A stretch of DNA of 64,000 bases from Prostheceraeus crozeri (taxonomy: Eukaryota > Platyhelminthes > Polycladida > Euryleptidae), in assembly GCA_907163375.1 (NCBI GenBank), contig CAJQUW010003166.1:154648-218647 (forward strand). Direction: 5' to 3'. A program made the position numbers and the translations under genes. The notes under the pieces are model-generated. The model made no database searches, was not told the origin of the DNA, and saw only the letters and a program-made list of their open reading frames with translations. This document shows, in pieces, positions 51,601 through 60,548 of the stretch; the stretch's first letter is position 1, and each line of letters begins with the position of its first letter.

Positions 51601-54600
51601 GAGAATAGAGATCGCTAGTATTCGAGATCAATAGTTGCATGAGGAGACTCTATCCCTGATGAATGAGGATGAACATGTTTTTACGAGTTTCACTCACACA
51701 CTGTGTGGCGTCTTCCAGCTTTCTCTATCCCGTTTCTGAGGATTGAGATACTCACATTGTTGTTAATCAAATGAAATCATCATCATGAAAAAAACATGAC
51801 TGCTGTTACTTAGAAACATGTCTGATATTAATTGAATTCTCTGTTGACGAGGAGCCATGGTTTGCACCAGAGCATTTTATATTAGCGTGGAGGTAACACT
51901 GAGTTAGAAGATATATCTTACTTTACGTCACGTTTGAATCTGTTTACCAACATAATTGGGTTTTATCCATCTACTTTATTAAATAGCATCAGAACTATTC
52001 TTAATCAATCAAAAATAAGGGAGGAAATATTTCGTTTATTTGCATCCACATGCTATCAGTTGCTGTGAGTTTGCTTCTATTTAGTGGAAATTCGTGTTCC
52101 AGGACCTGGCTTGTAAATGATTTTTCTAGTAAATGATGTTTTGGTTCGATTTTGTTTGGCACTGTACCCGAACTTCCAATCGGAGCGGGACTGACATTTT
52201 TTGGATTAAAACAATCTCATGCAACAACTGAATGCAGGCTTCGTATTCTTCCTGAAATCCGACTTCTTGGGGTCAATTTTCATAATCCTCAAGATTCGTC
52301 AGAATATGCAGAAGCGGGAAATGCCCCCCCCCCCGTCAAACCTAGCTCATGCGGCAAAGGAAAAATTAAACATAACATGATGGAATTCTGTTGACAGTAG
52401 AGAGTTCGATGTAAGTGCAGGCGTTCACCAAGGGTCGGTCCTGAACCCTCTTCTATTCGCATGTGTTCTGGAAGCCGTTACGAAGAGCGTGAGAAATGGC
52501 CTACCTTGGGAGGCTCTTTTTGCTGATGATCTACTCCTGGTGGCTGAGAGTGAGGAAGAGCTTGCGGGCAAAATGGCATCTTGGAAGGGCGTTCTTCACA
52601 GTAAAGGTTTGATCGTCAACTCCAGTAAGACAAAGGTCATGTTTTCACACCCTGGCAAGGGCGAGACAGAACCCTCTGGCCATGATCCATGTGCAGTGTG
52701 CCGCAAAGGTGTCGGTTCCAACTCCATCAAGTGCACAATATGTCAATTTTGGGCTCACAAGTGGCATTGTGGGCCGCCTTTCATCCGCAGCAGCTACATT
52801 CGTGTGACGCCGGTGTAAAGGTGAAGTAAGGGCCGATCAAGCTCCATCTTTTGGTGACGGCGATCATCTCAAGGTTGACGAGGAAAGCTACGAAGTAGTT
52901 AATACTTTCCGTTACCCTCGGTGATGTCATTGATGCTGGCGGAGGTTGCCAAGTGCAGCAGTCAGAGCGAGGATCCGAAGCGGTTGGTGCAGGTTTCGTG
53001 AGATGGCTCCCTTTTTAACATCTAGAGCAACTGCACTCTCAATGAAGGCAGTCATCTATAAGTCTTGTGTGCGCACCAGCATGCTGTATGGTAGCGAGAC
53101 TTGGGCCTTGTCAGCTGAGTGTTTGAGGTGAACGAAATGCGGATGGTCCGTTGGATGTGCGGAGTCTCCTCTCGCGACCGCATTTCAAACGAGGAGCTGA
53201 GAGCTAGAGTGTGCCTGGAGCCTATCGGCGACTCCATAAGAAGACGTCGTTTAAGATGGTGTGGCCACGTAGAAAGAAAGGACGAATGTCAATGGGTGAA
53301 GCGCGTGCAGAAATTGAGAGTGGATGGGCGCCGACCAGTTGGACGTCCAAAGAAGACATGGAGCGATGACATCAACGAAGACCTTCGAGCGCTCGGGCTC
53401 CGTGTCGAAGATGCAAACGACCGAGCGAAATGGAGAGCCGCCATACAAGCGAATCGTCGTACCCAACATGGATGGAGAAATCGACGTTAAATGGAATAAG
53501 TATAATAAGTGACCTTCAAATTCATCACTTTTTTGATTGATTTCAACTAATAATCTGTACATGTTCAATATTAATACGCACATTTATCTTTCTAATACAT
53601 AATTTTGGCAGATTGGCCTTTCACTCATCTCTCCCGAAATGCATCTGCTTTACAATTATGCATGCATGTACGATGCTTTTGAGTTCGCATCAGTATAAGC
53701 CACGCCTATTTGAAGGATTTCAATCGCAGTTTGTTTCCGCAGAGATTAAGTTCTATGTTACTTTAGTTAACCTATCAAGCTCCGGTTTTGCATTTCCAAC
53801 ATTCTCAATGTTTATCTGCCAAGTTTTCTCAATAACAGCTGCACCATGACGAGCAATGCTCATTCTTGTCATTTACAGGCGTGAGTTGATTGGTAGAGCC
53901 TTGGTCAATTGAGTGAATCATTTTACGACGAGCAGTGATCGTCATTAAGGCTTTACAGAGGCTGACGCCAAATGTGAGGTCCATTAAGTGTGGTACCGGA
54001 AGCTCAATAATATTTACTCTAAAGCCATGCAGTCAGTATCGTTTGTATACTTTCATCGTGAATACGTGTATTTTCACAACTGTAAATGCTCTTCGGGCTT
54101 CATCATTTCATCTACCAATGCAGGTCGCAATGCAGACGTTTGTTGTTTTAATGGTCATTTGTTGTTTTCCGTAATGCCAAACCGGTTTACGATCCCTAGA
54201 ACACCGGCACATTTTTCTGCTGAGTTTCCACAGTTTAATTTTGCTGAAGAAATATCGTAATGCAAATCAAGCAGCAGAGAATAGTTTATTTAAAATGATA
54301 GCAGTTTGGTTAGTTGCAATATCTTCAGAATCCTCAATCGAGACTCGAAAAGAAGATCTTTTGTGAAGATTTACTGTTTGCAGTACATTACTGAAGACCT
54401 TACCTTACCCCCGTTTAACGTCTCTTTTCCCCAGGTGTGGGGGTGAGACGGCCGTCTTGTGTCGATTCGGGTGAATTCTTCTTCTTCATTCTTCTCTATC
54501 TTGGACGACAGCAGGATTGAGTTTCATCACCAGGTCTTTCCTGATATTGTGCGACCATTTCTTTATTTGACCTCCTCTGATGTTGGGTCCAGGGATTACC

Positions 54601-57600
54601 AGGTCCAGGGCTTGTCTTGGCCATGCCGATGATGGCAAACGCTCCAGATGACCGAACTACCGCAACCGATGCCTACGAAGCGAAGCCTCTAAGTCGTGAA
54701 GACCGAGCATCTGCCTGAGCTCATTCATAGAGCGGCGCTCACATAAATTAACTGCGCAGATCCAACGTACCATGGCGCTGTCGTTTCTAGCCAAACGAGT
54801 CATTTCTTCATTTCTGAGTGGCCATGTTTCAGCTGCATATAGCAAAACACTTCTCAATCTCAAAATACTCAAAGACATGGCTTCTACGCCGTAAAGAGAT
54901 ACTCTTATTTGTGAGAATGGGCAGCAAATCGTGAAAATTCTTCCATGCAGATCTTATACGGGCGGTGACAGCACCAGAACATCCACCTCAGTTGTCTAAT
55001 ACATCGCCGAGGTAGCAGAAAGACTCACCACTCGAAAGCACTATCCCCGATTATCACCTGGATTTGTGGAATGAATGTCAGGAACCTCACCCTTGCAGCG
55101 GCGCGGCATTCAAATTGTGGGTCGTCGCGGCAGGCTATGCAAGTTCGTACACCTGTGATGGATCCACTTTCGGACATTTAGAGCAGCGATAGAATTTCTG
55201 CCAAACTCCGTTTCTGCACACTCCACAAGGGTACCTTCCATCTTTCCTTCAACTGGCATCTTCGCAAATTTGCTGACGAGAACTTTAGTCTTATTGACAT
55301 TTATTCCGCATGCCTTTGGACTCGAGGTTGAATTTCCAGCACTGGAAGCGAGACGAAGGTCCTTCAATCGAGTCGGCGGTGATGACAAGGTCGTCTGCAT
55401 AAAGGATCTCACGAAGACAGTTTTGGCGAAAGTCCCGGACTGATGGCCTTCCATTACAATGTTGAACAAGAGAGGACTTAGGACAGACCATTGATGCAAC
55501 CCACGTTAACCTCAAAAAAACCGAACTTCTGCTGACTCCGTTGCAAACAACCGCCTTTGCATGCTTATACATGGGCTGGACAGTCGAGACGCTTCCACTC
55601 GTCCGGATGTCCCAGCTTTCTCATTGACCACCACAGGACTTTTCGAGGAATCGGTCGAAGGCTTTCTCGAGGTCAACAAACATGATGTACAAGTCTCTTC
55701 TCTTGCTCAAGAATTTTTTCTTGCAACTGTCGGAGAACAAAGATGGCATCTGTTGTACTTTTACCTTGCGAGAAACCGAACTGCAATGTCATGTATATCA
55801 ACACGATCTTTGATGAAGTCAGCCAGAATGTGTTCAAAAATCTTCAAAACTTGGTCAAGCATCTTGAGTCCTCGATAGCTGTAACAGTCATCAATCGCAT
55901 CTCCTTTACCCTATTACATGTTCACCACGTAGGAGATGATTCCAATCCTGAGGGACGATCCCCTCCGCGAAGAATGAAACTGAAAAGTCTCGCAGGTGGG
56001 GTGACCATGTTATCACCTGCAGCCCGTATCATTTCAATCACCACTCCAGAAGGGCCTCCTGTCTTATTGAGCTTCATTTCTGATATCGCCTTCTTCACCA
56101 TTTCCACAGAATGGTGTTCGCAGGTCCCTCAACCATGGGTTGATGCGCTATCGAATCAGAATCCCATGGAAATTCGACATTCATGAATCTTCTCGTGATG
56201 TTTTCTCCAGACTACTAGACGATCAAACCTCAGAACAGGCTATCTTCCCTTCTTCATCTCGAACACAGCTCTCACCTGTGACGTCACGATTGTCACGCTT
56301 TAACTTACTCGCAGAGTTTGAAAACGAAATTCTTTCTGGTCTTTGCTTCGGAGGTTCTGCAACTTGTCTGCCTTCAGCTTTTTTCTTCGCTTGATAAACG
56401 GCCCGCTTTCCCATGACGTTTGGCCTGCAGGTAGCTGTCTTTATCACCACCACGCTGCCACTCTTTCCATAACTTGCGCTTTTGATTGATCGCGGACGCC
56501 ACTGCTTCGTTCCACCACCAAGTTTCTCTTTGTTTACAAGAACCTCCTTTGGTACAACCACAAACCTCATCTGCAGCATGAAGAAGGGGATCTTTCAATC
56601 CCGACCAAAGGTCGTCAACATTCGATGAGGCGAGAACTTCAGGATCGTATAATCAGCGACTTTTAGTTGGAAGTCCATCTGGACTGAGGGGCGGTCACGT
56701 AGCTTCCAAAGTTTTCTTCTCATCAAGAGATTGAATTGCACCAAAAAATGGATCCACAAATATTCTAGATCAATCGTGAATCTTCTGAAGAATCGGATTC
56801 TTGTAAAGCGATGATAGCAATGGACTAAAATCTGAAGAGATTGCGGTAGAAAAATCCTTCGAAAGGTGGCAGCAGTAGTAGTCCAGTCATAGCAAGCAAA
56901 ATTTCATTAGCAGAACGGAGAAGCAAGCTTCAACTTATTTACAATCATATTCTTAGCATTCCACCAACTTTAATGGAAGCATAAGGTCTTCCACTGCTGA
57001 CTCCTTCTGTAGTAAGTTTCACAGCCATATATAACACTGACAACACATGGCATATAGATCATTTTTCATATTATAAGGAAGAACTACTCTTAAGGAAACA
57101 ACCACTTAATAACTCTTGTTTCCACAAGAGTCGTTCTTCCTTATAATATGAATCTGGGCACTATTGCTTTTCTATCATTAGATCATTTTTCATAGACAGT
57201 GACATGGAATTCGTCCTTACTGTGTTAACTATCAATAACGCGTCCTCGGAATTTTTACATTTATGTCCACTAAAAGTATATGCTATTCCTATGTAAAAGA
57301 TCAATTTTCATGATTTTATTTTGTAACCGGTCCGTCGTTGCGGCTTCTACTTCTAACATACCCTGACATGTCAGAATGGGTCTATTCAGTTCTCTTGGTC
57401 GTCAATTGTTAAATTGAATATTTCATTATCTTTTATTAGTTGTCAATGATTATTTGCTGTTATATTATTTTAGGTGTTCTTAATAGTCTTCGATGTTACT
57501 TTTGTTTGGCATTCTAGCAAATGTCCTGTCCCCGCTGCAATGCCTATATAATATAATGTGCTCCTTCTTTAAAGAAAGTCTGAATATGCCAACGGCTTGT

Positions 57601-58873
57601 CTTTATCACACGATGAGAATAACAGTGTGTCACGTGACAAGCATTATAAAAAGTCCTGCGCACGAGAGTCTTATCACGACGCATTGAACACTCACGTATT
57701 CTTCAATCGCGTGATGGCTTGGTAGGATTTCGAATTTTCGTAATCTATGAACTGATTGCTCTAGCATTCGTCACAAATATGAAACATTATGATCAAACGC
57801 CAGCGCCAGACAGTCTGATTTCAGTTTTATATTCAACTAACAAGTAAGGCTCTGAGCAGACCTAAATTGACTAACTCTATGGTATAGCCATTGATTTTCC
57901 GCCAAAAATTTCAACAGAGGCAGGCTTTGGATTTTGCTCTGACCGAACGCTTCTGTTATATAAAATCTGTTTCGTGGCTTTCTTTCGGACAGTTCTATCA
58001 AGACCGACTTCTATCAAGATTTTGACTTGACACCGAATAACATATTTCTTCGAAAGTAGTCGCGGGTACTTGAAAAGCTCCACATCCGACCCTTGACAAT
58101 TTTTTTTGGAGAACCGCAACTTTTCGTGTCTGTGCATGTGGCATTTTCGATGTGATTATATTGACTATGCAAGACTTACTCGATTGTGAAATCATTGACG
58201 TAACTTTGCGAAGGCGAATAGAACAATTTAAAATCATGGAGTTTTGAAGAGGCCTTGGTTAATCATTTTCTTTAAGTTTTTGTTGGGAAACCAAGTAGAC
58301 AAGATGGTAATAATCTTTTATGCTTTAGCAATTTCGGCCTCCTCTCAGGCCATCATCACCTTCTGATGATGGCCGAAGAGGAGGCCGAAATCAATAAAGC
58401 ATAAAAAATTATCATCCTGGCTACTTGTAGACAAGTACTGTCTTGTTAGGAGGCATACTTGTTTAAATGTAGGCATTGCTTCATATGTAGTATTAATACC
58501 TCAAATAATGTTAAACTCAATCAGTAAGTGCCAACATGGATGTAAGTGGCATTTGCGTAGATTCATAGCTTCAAACATAAGTCGCGGCTGAAGTTGACTC
58601 ATGAAATCATCACTCAAAGCATTTTGTTTTCTTTCAGTTCGTGAAGTTGGGGCGAGATCTCAAAATTCCTGGAGCAGTTGAATCCACAGTCGGAGGGCCA
58701 GAAGGCGCTGAGTCAGCTGGAGGGGATGTTCCTGACGATTTGTTGTTATAATCAATGAACAGATAAAAAATTTGCATAATACTTTCCTTGGCGACGACCG
58801 CTACCTCTTCCTCGATTCCGGTAGATAGAAACTACCATTGCCAGTGCATTTGGTTTTGTTGTACTTAAATAAA
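27591..58873 (+). CDS. NAPG: Gamma-SNAP (NSF attachment protein gamma), complete six-exon gene
   Basis: Gamma-SNAP is a soluble helical-repeat (TPR-like) adaptor of the alpha-SNAP family that recruits the ATPase NSF to SNARE complexes on membranes. Six coding exons (27603-27655, 31688-31755, 38720-39030, 41033-41159, 44299-44540, 58638-58751) total 915 bases, 304 residues plus TAA; human NAPG has 312. All splice phases match. Landmarks: N-terminal MSSKVAEAENHISAAQKCLK, then SFLKWKPDIDSAIDEYQKAA, IFHAAKAMEQAALLYKELKQ, and TFKYLDNDFVKLGRDLKIPG near the C-terminus, all aligned with vertebrate NAPG as remembered. The C-terminus ends DDLLL. It is gamma rather than alpha/beta because of the KWKPD motif and the C-terminal KYLDND. 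Introns add up to about 30 kb and are packed with repeats. Confidence 0.95.
27603..27655 (+). CDS. NAPG: NAPG coding exon 1 (start codon)
   Basis: ATG at 27603 opens MSSKVAEAENHISAAQK, the equivalent of the helical N-terminus of vertebrate NAPG. Donor GTACAG after two bases of a codon; joined to exon 2 it gives QKCLKTSFLKWKPD. A TTTGTAG at 27584-27590 could be an acceptor, so an untranslated exon may lie upstream. The exon is short, but homology and phase both support it. Confidence 0.88.
27870..28990 (-). mobile_element. Degenerate Penelope-like element, RT to GIY-YIG part
   Basis: Minus-strand frames show reverse transcriptase pieces in order: QKGSGLSVGNYELPFVAITY, then WKRYIDDIFIID (catalytic YIDD) and FTLEKPQNG. 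Downstream come KFRRKFVEVFRKLDHDVKII and VVYNFECRDDHDVQYLGETK, a GIY-YIG-type endonuclease with YLG at the core. RT plus a C-terminal GIY-YIG is the Penelope-like plan. Several stops and frame changes interrupt it. It lies antisense in NAPG intron 1. Confidence 0.8.
28991..30125. mobile_element. 1.1-kb foldback element with nearly identical arms
   Basis: It begins CTGGTTACAAACAACAAGC and ends with the reverse complement. Arms of about 430 bp (28991-29420 and 29695-30125) differ at only a few positions. The centre holds a second, partial copy of a sub-unit of about 195 bp (29226-29418, 29419-29617) before the orientation flips near 29636. Each arm contains the same 73-residue open frame, which has no recognisable homology. 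Reverse transcriptase sequence appears to resume on its right side (30126-30230, minus), so it seems to have inserted into the Penelope-like element. Confidence 0.85.
31225..31295 (-). mobile_element. tRNA-derived SINE head
   Basis: Minus strand: a TGTGGTAGTGTTCACTCTGC A-box region and a GGGTTCAAAC B box. It shares its layout with 40725-40800, so both probably belong to one SINE family. In NAPG intron 1; 30230-31225 otherwise shows nothing recognisable. Confidence 0.6.
31688..31755 (+). CDS. NAPG: NAPG coding exon 2
   Basis: Encodes LKTSFLKWKPDIDSAIDEYQ, a signature of gamma-SNAP. Acceptor TTTTAG, donor GTAAGG. It ends in phase 1 and joins exon 3 directly as EYQKAATCYRVA; the alignment needs no further exon between them. 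Confidence 0.96.
32200..33300 (+). mobile_element. LINE relic, Jockey/CR1-type reverse transcriptase
   Basis: Plus-strand frames show DLHVSKAFDKVWHQELLRKL, then DGQKSSTKVVNAGVLQLSIL, FLLRINDFPDCL and MYADATTLFNS, followed by the 3' domain (RRDVASLSLF, YYFGRSSSA, QTTPPDQYNLDTFTRRTNRL). The catalytic YADD has become YADA and several stops interrupt the frame, so it is dead. The 5' part and endonuclease are missing. Sense orientation in NAPG intron 2. Confidence 0.85.
33459..34322 (-). mobile_element. Penelope-like element, 5'-truncated copy 1 (GIY-YIG)
   Basis: The minus-strand frame at 33768-34079 reads VYQVTCDKCKQFYIGSTIKH, RCREHTTNINSSVFKH and EAYYINKLKPNINSR: a GIY-YIG nuclease with a CxxC knuckle, as in Penelope-like elements. 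Upstream, a basic linker (RSALKQK) is in another frame. It is almost the mirror image of copy 2, with which it shares its 3' end (GATTGGAAAGAGCCAAGTAA at 33461). Confidence 0.85.
34324..35052 (+). mobile_element. Penelope-like element, 5'-truncated copy 2 (GIY-YIG)
   Basis: An open frame at 34355-34741 joins the basic linker to the whole GIY-YIG domain (CVVYQVTCDKCKQFYIGSTI to DSYWYRDFLFH). It abuts copy 1 head to head and is nearly identical over some 700 bp, so the pair arose recently. Near the 3' end CTGATGA (34969) and GAAA (34994) recall hammerhead boxes known from this family. Confidence 0.85.
35053..38719 (+). other. Rest of NAPG intron 2
   Basis: AT-rich, no recognisable element. One short hairpin, GTAGGACATTT mirrored by AAATGTCCTAC, lies near 38060-38103. 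Confidence 0.65.
38720..39030 (+). CDS. NAPG: NAPG coding exon 3
   Basis: Encodes helical repeats from TCYRVARELEKAASTYETVA through IFHAAKAMEQAALLYKELKQ to ARLYDLATDTAE. Acceptor TTTCAG. The donor GTAAGT at 39031 lies inside a perfect 23-bp tandem duplication, which makes a second identical donor at 39054. Only the first keeps the frame with exon 4. Confidence 0.96.
39015..39060 (+). repeat. Perfect 23-bp tandem duplication across the NAPG exon 3 donor
   Basis: Two identical adjacent 23-base units (39015-39037, 39038-39060), each ending in the donor context CCGAG|GTAAGTG. The first donor gives the in-frame transcript. The second would add 23 bases and shift the frame. Confidence 0.95.
40434..40560 (+). 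mobile_element. tRNA-derived SINE with RTE-type tail
   Basis: CTCCGTGGCGAAGTGATTAA (A-box region) and GGTCCAACCCC (B box) are followed by TTGTCAGGAAGGGCATCCGG. The AGGAAGGGCATCC motif is shared with 3' ends of RTE-type LINEs, which probably mobilised it. In NAPG intron 3. Confidence 0.75.
40725..40800 (-). mobile_element. tRNA-derived SINE head
   Basis: Minus strand: GGCGCTGTGGTATTGTGTCA, then GTTCGCTCTGCGTCGG and a B box GGTTCAAGCC (40734-40743). Related in layout to 31225-31295. The rest of NAPG intron 3 (39031-41032) has nothing else I recognise. Confidence 0.65.
41033..41159 (+). CDS. NAPG: NAPG coding exon 4
   Basis: Encodes IEEKIKQAADNSNCCARMLI and DYDGAQQHLERRISLLNRD, helical-repeat sequence. 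Acceptor TTTCAG, donor GTAAGG, phase 0 in and phase 1 out. Confidence 0.94.
42748..42925. repeat. Degenerate 20-bp palindromic tandem repeat
   Basis: About eight units of 19-21 bases with consensus near TGGTTTTCTnnGAAAAcnnAc. Each unit is itself a small palindrome (GGTTTTC..GAAAACC), and units alternate with slight changes. In NAPG intron 4; 41160-42747 holds nothing I recognise. Confidence 0.75.
43902..43977 (+). mobile_element. tRNA-like sequence, probably SINE head
   Basis: GCTCAGCTGGTGGAGC forms a good D arm, and GTAGG-TTCGAGC-CCTAT a good T arm with B box GGTTCGAGCCC (43955-43965). The acceptor stem does not pair, so a functional tRNA is unlikely. In NAPG intron 4. Confidence 0.65.
44299..44540 (+). 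CDS. NAPG: NAPG coding exon 5
   Basis: Encodes EPLTNDVMALMSKTAACMLL, then LLNAYEAGDEEGAKAALATP and TFKYLDND, which matches the conserved PLFKYMDND of vertebrate NAPG. Acceptor TTTCAG, donor GTAAGC in phase 0. A 14.1 kb intron follows. Confidence 0.96.
45055..49801. repeat. 4.75-kb two-letter tract: A and C only on the plus strand
   Basis: By eye, 4,747 bases contain no G and only three T (45211, 49642, 49678), all within about 160 bases of an end. It opens with 13 C (45056-45068) and closes with 10 C (49789-49798). Runs are short and irregular (C mostly 1-4, A mostly 1-3) with no unit length I can find; two sampled 60-base lines each held 32 C and 28 A. It is not a simple (CA)n microsatellite. 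Every frame on both strands stays open because stop codons cannot be spelled; this is not coding. It sits in NAPG intron 5, so the pre-mRNA would be CA-rich. It may be a real satellite or an assembly artefact. Confidence 0.95.
49802..52384 (+). other. NAPG intron 5, middle part
   Basis: AT-rich sequence with no recognised element. A 75-codon open frame at 50350-50577 has no family resemblance. A 12-base C run lies at about 52323. Confidence 0.6.
52385..53490 (+). mobile_element. LINE relic, 3' half (RTE-like)
   Basis: Plus-strand pieces in order: EFDVSAGVHQGSVLNPLLFA (RT), EALFADDLLLVAESEEELAG (catalytic FADD kept), GLIVNSSKTKVMF, a zinc knuckle CAVCRKGVGSNSIKCTICQF, then RWMCGVSSRDRISNEELRAR and a C-terminal domain (RLRWCGHVERKDE, GRPKKTWSDDINEDL). 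The frame is broken by at least one stop and a shift between the knuckle and the C-terminal part. The 5' part with endonuclease is missing. The 3' end is followed by a short ATAAGTATAATAAG tail. Confidence 0.85.
54405..56730 (-). mobile_element. LINE relic of the same type, opposite strand
   Basis: Minus-strand pieces in order: TWWWNEAVASAINQKRKLWK, EMKLNKTGGPSGVVIEMIRA, an EILYADDLVITADS catalytic block, GINVNKTKVLVSKF, a knuckle with CAETEFGRNSIAALNVRKWI (cysteines partly lost), VLLYAAETWPLRNEEMTRLA and a C-terminal RHRLRWFGHLERL. It keeps more of the 5' RT region than the copy at 52385-53490 but lacks the endonuclease and is broken by several stops and shifts. Confidence 0.8.
57065..57152. 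repeat. Hairpin inverted repeat, arms of 37 bases
   Basis: TTCATATTATAAGGAAGAAC with ACTCTTAAGGAAACAA is mirrored by TTGTTTCCACAAGAGT with GTTCTTCCTTATAATATGAA across 14 bases. Probably a tiny MITE remnant. 56731-57064 and 57153-58291 otherwise show nothing recognisable. Confidence 0.8.
58292..58428 (+). ncRNA. Palindrome with a hammerhead-ribozyme-like core
   Basis: Arms of about 65 bases (58292-58358 and 58364-58428) are close reverse complements, including TTTCGGCCTCCTCT. At the right of the centre lies CTGATGA (58363-58369), a GGCC/GGCC stem (58371-58374, 58383-58386) and GAAA (58387-58390): the conserved boxes and stem II of a hammerhead. The mirrored strand reads GTGATGA, losing the essential C. 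Stems I and III cannot be drawn convincingly, so activity is unproven. Hammerheads are known from Penelope-like elements, the likely origin. It lies 210 bases before NAPG exon 6. Confidence 0.5.
58638..58751 (+). CDS. NAPG: NAPG coding exon 6 (stop codon)
   Basis: Encodes FVKLGRDLKIPGAVES, a Gly-rich acidic tail and DDLLL, ending in TAA at 58749-58751. Acceptor TTTCAG, phase 0. The vertebrate tail is also Gly- and acid-rich but differs in sequence. Confidence 0.94.
   Translation, partial: FVKLGRDLKIPGAVESTVGGPEGAESAGGDVPDDLLL
58868..58873 (+). terminator. Polyadenylation signal of NAPG
   Basis: AATAAA lies 117 bases after the NAPG stop codon in an A-rich context. It is the first canonical signal after the stop, which implies a short 3' untranslated region. 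Confidence 0.7.
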
Positions 58874-60548
58874 AAAATCAAACGCTAAATTATTCACATA
58901 GCTAGTTTTTTATACCTTTACTTTATCCACGCCGGGCTCTGAATTGCATGGAGTTACTGGGGGCAACCTAATTTTTTTTAAATGAAAGCAGATTTTTTAA
59001 TTTAAATGAATTTTTATTTTGAGCTCGGCATTGATAGGCAATTATGTGCTAAAATGATGTTGATGTTTTTACGAGACGATCGTGCCGGCCCAAATAAGAA
59101 TTTAATGAACAACGACCACTTGCATGTAAAAGTGCAGAACACTCAATAACCGGATGCAGTATAGTTATAATATTCATATCCTGAGACCAATTATAATTTC
59201 TGTTGCCCTTGAAAAATGAAGAGCCATTGAAAGAGTCATGACGAGTTAGAATTTCACGGGTTATTGAAAATCTTGAACTTTTGACGGTGGGATAGGCTGT
59301 CTATTCACTGAACTGCAAATTCATCAATTGCTTTTCATAATTTTGTGGTGTTATCAGAATGGCACGAAGGAACGAGCAATTAATTGATAAAAAACTGCAT
59401 CAGAAAATCCAATACTTTCAATTTTTGAGATCGACTTGAACTGCGGACAGGCGAAAGGCTCATGTTGATGTGCTTATAGGCACGATTTTCAAGAACTTAT
59501 GCCTATGGCTTGCTAAAATAATTTTGGTTTTATTTATAAGCCATCAGCAATACTTCCGTCGAAAGTGACTTATTCCACGAATTTGATGAATTTTAAAAGC
59601 AGAATGTCGTAGTAGATTGAAGGATCATAATTGTGTAATGTAGGGCTCTCAAATTTTCCGTCGAAATGGGAATTGTATGTTCCCGATCCCATTGTGTTCA
59701 TTGTTTATTGTTTCACGCTTTCTGCTGGAGACAGAAGAAGTTGTTGATAGACATGACGCATAATCACTAATGTAAAATGCATTGAAAATAGTGATGCATC
59801 GTTGCGGACTCCGCTGTGCTCACATACAAAAAGCATTTTTGTGGAGAGGTCCTTAACTCGCGGTTAAATTGTCTTCATCTTTACCTGACACTAACGGGGA
59901 AAATCTCAAAGTCAACTTAAAAATAAAAGTGTCAAGTGATTTTGTTCAAAGATTTGCAGACAAGAACTATATGTACATATTGTCTTCATGACAAATCCCA
60001 TATAGTGATCAATACCTATCCGCCCGGGTTCTCTTTATCTGCGGACATCACACGAATCACGAGATCCCATCAACATTAGTAAAGTTCTGATCGTGTCTAT
60101 AAAATTGTAATCATTATATTGGGAATAATCAAACTTAGAAGGACTTCGAAGATTTCGCTAATTGATCATTTCATGAACAAAACTCGATGCTTGCCTGCAG
60201 TTCAATGAAATCGTATCAAATTCTGCATCCTTTGGAAGCCATATGCATTGAAAAAGAAATGATTCGACTCGATCTTCATAGCTGCTGCGAAGGTCTGTCA
60301 CGGCAATTACTAACCTATAGTTGTAAATACACAATTTTTTCAAAAAGGGCAAGCTGCTTGAAGAAGTATGCTTCACTTGTAGGCCTAAAGCTTAATTGCA
60401 AAGCATTTTGCAAGCCTTGAACTGTCGCAATACAAAAACTCTTGATGTTGAGCCGGAGAAACAAGGTCAATTAATATTGTGCGATGTCTATTGTGAAACA
60501 TTATTTTTCAAGTGCAATTAATTTATTGTTGCAACTATATGGCTATAC
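58874..60548. other. Intergenic sequence after NAPG
   Basis: About 1.7 kb of AT-rich sequence. No gene, repeat or element recognised on either strand. Confidence 0.65.

Noticed and set aside
58363-58390. Calling a working hammerhead ribozyme
   Set aside because: Only the core boxes and stem II are present; stems I and III are not convincing by hand folding, so it is kept as a candidate only.
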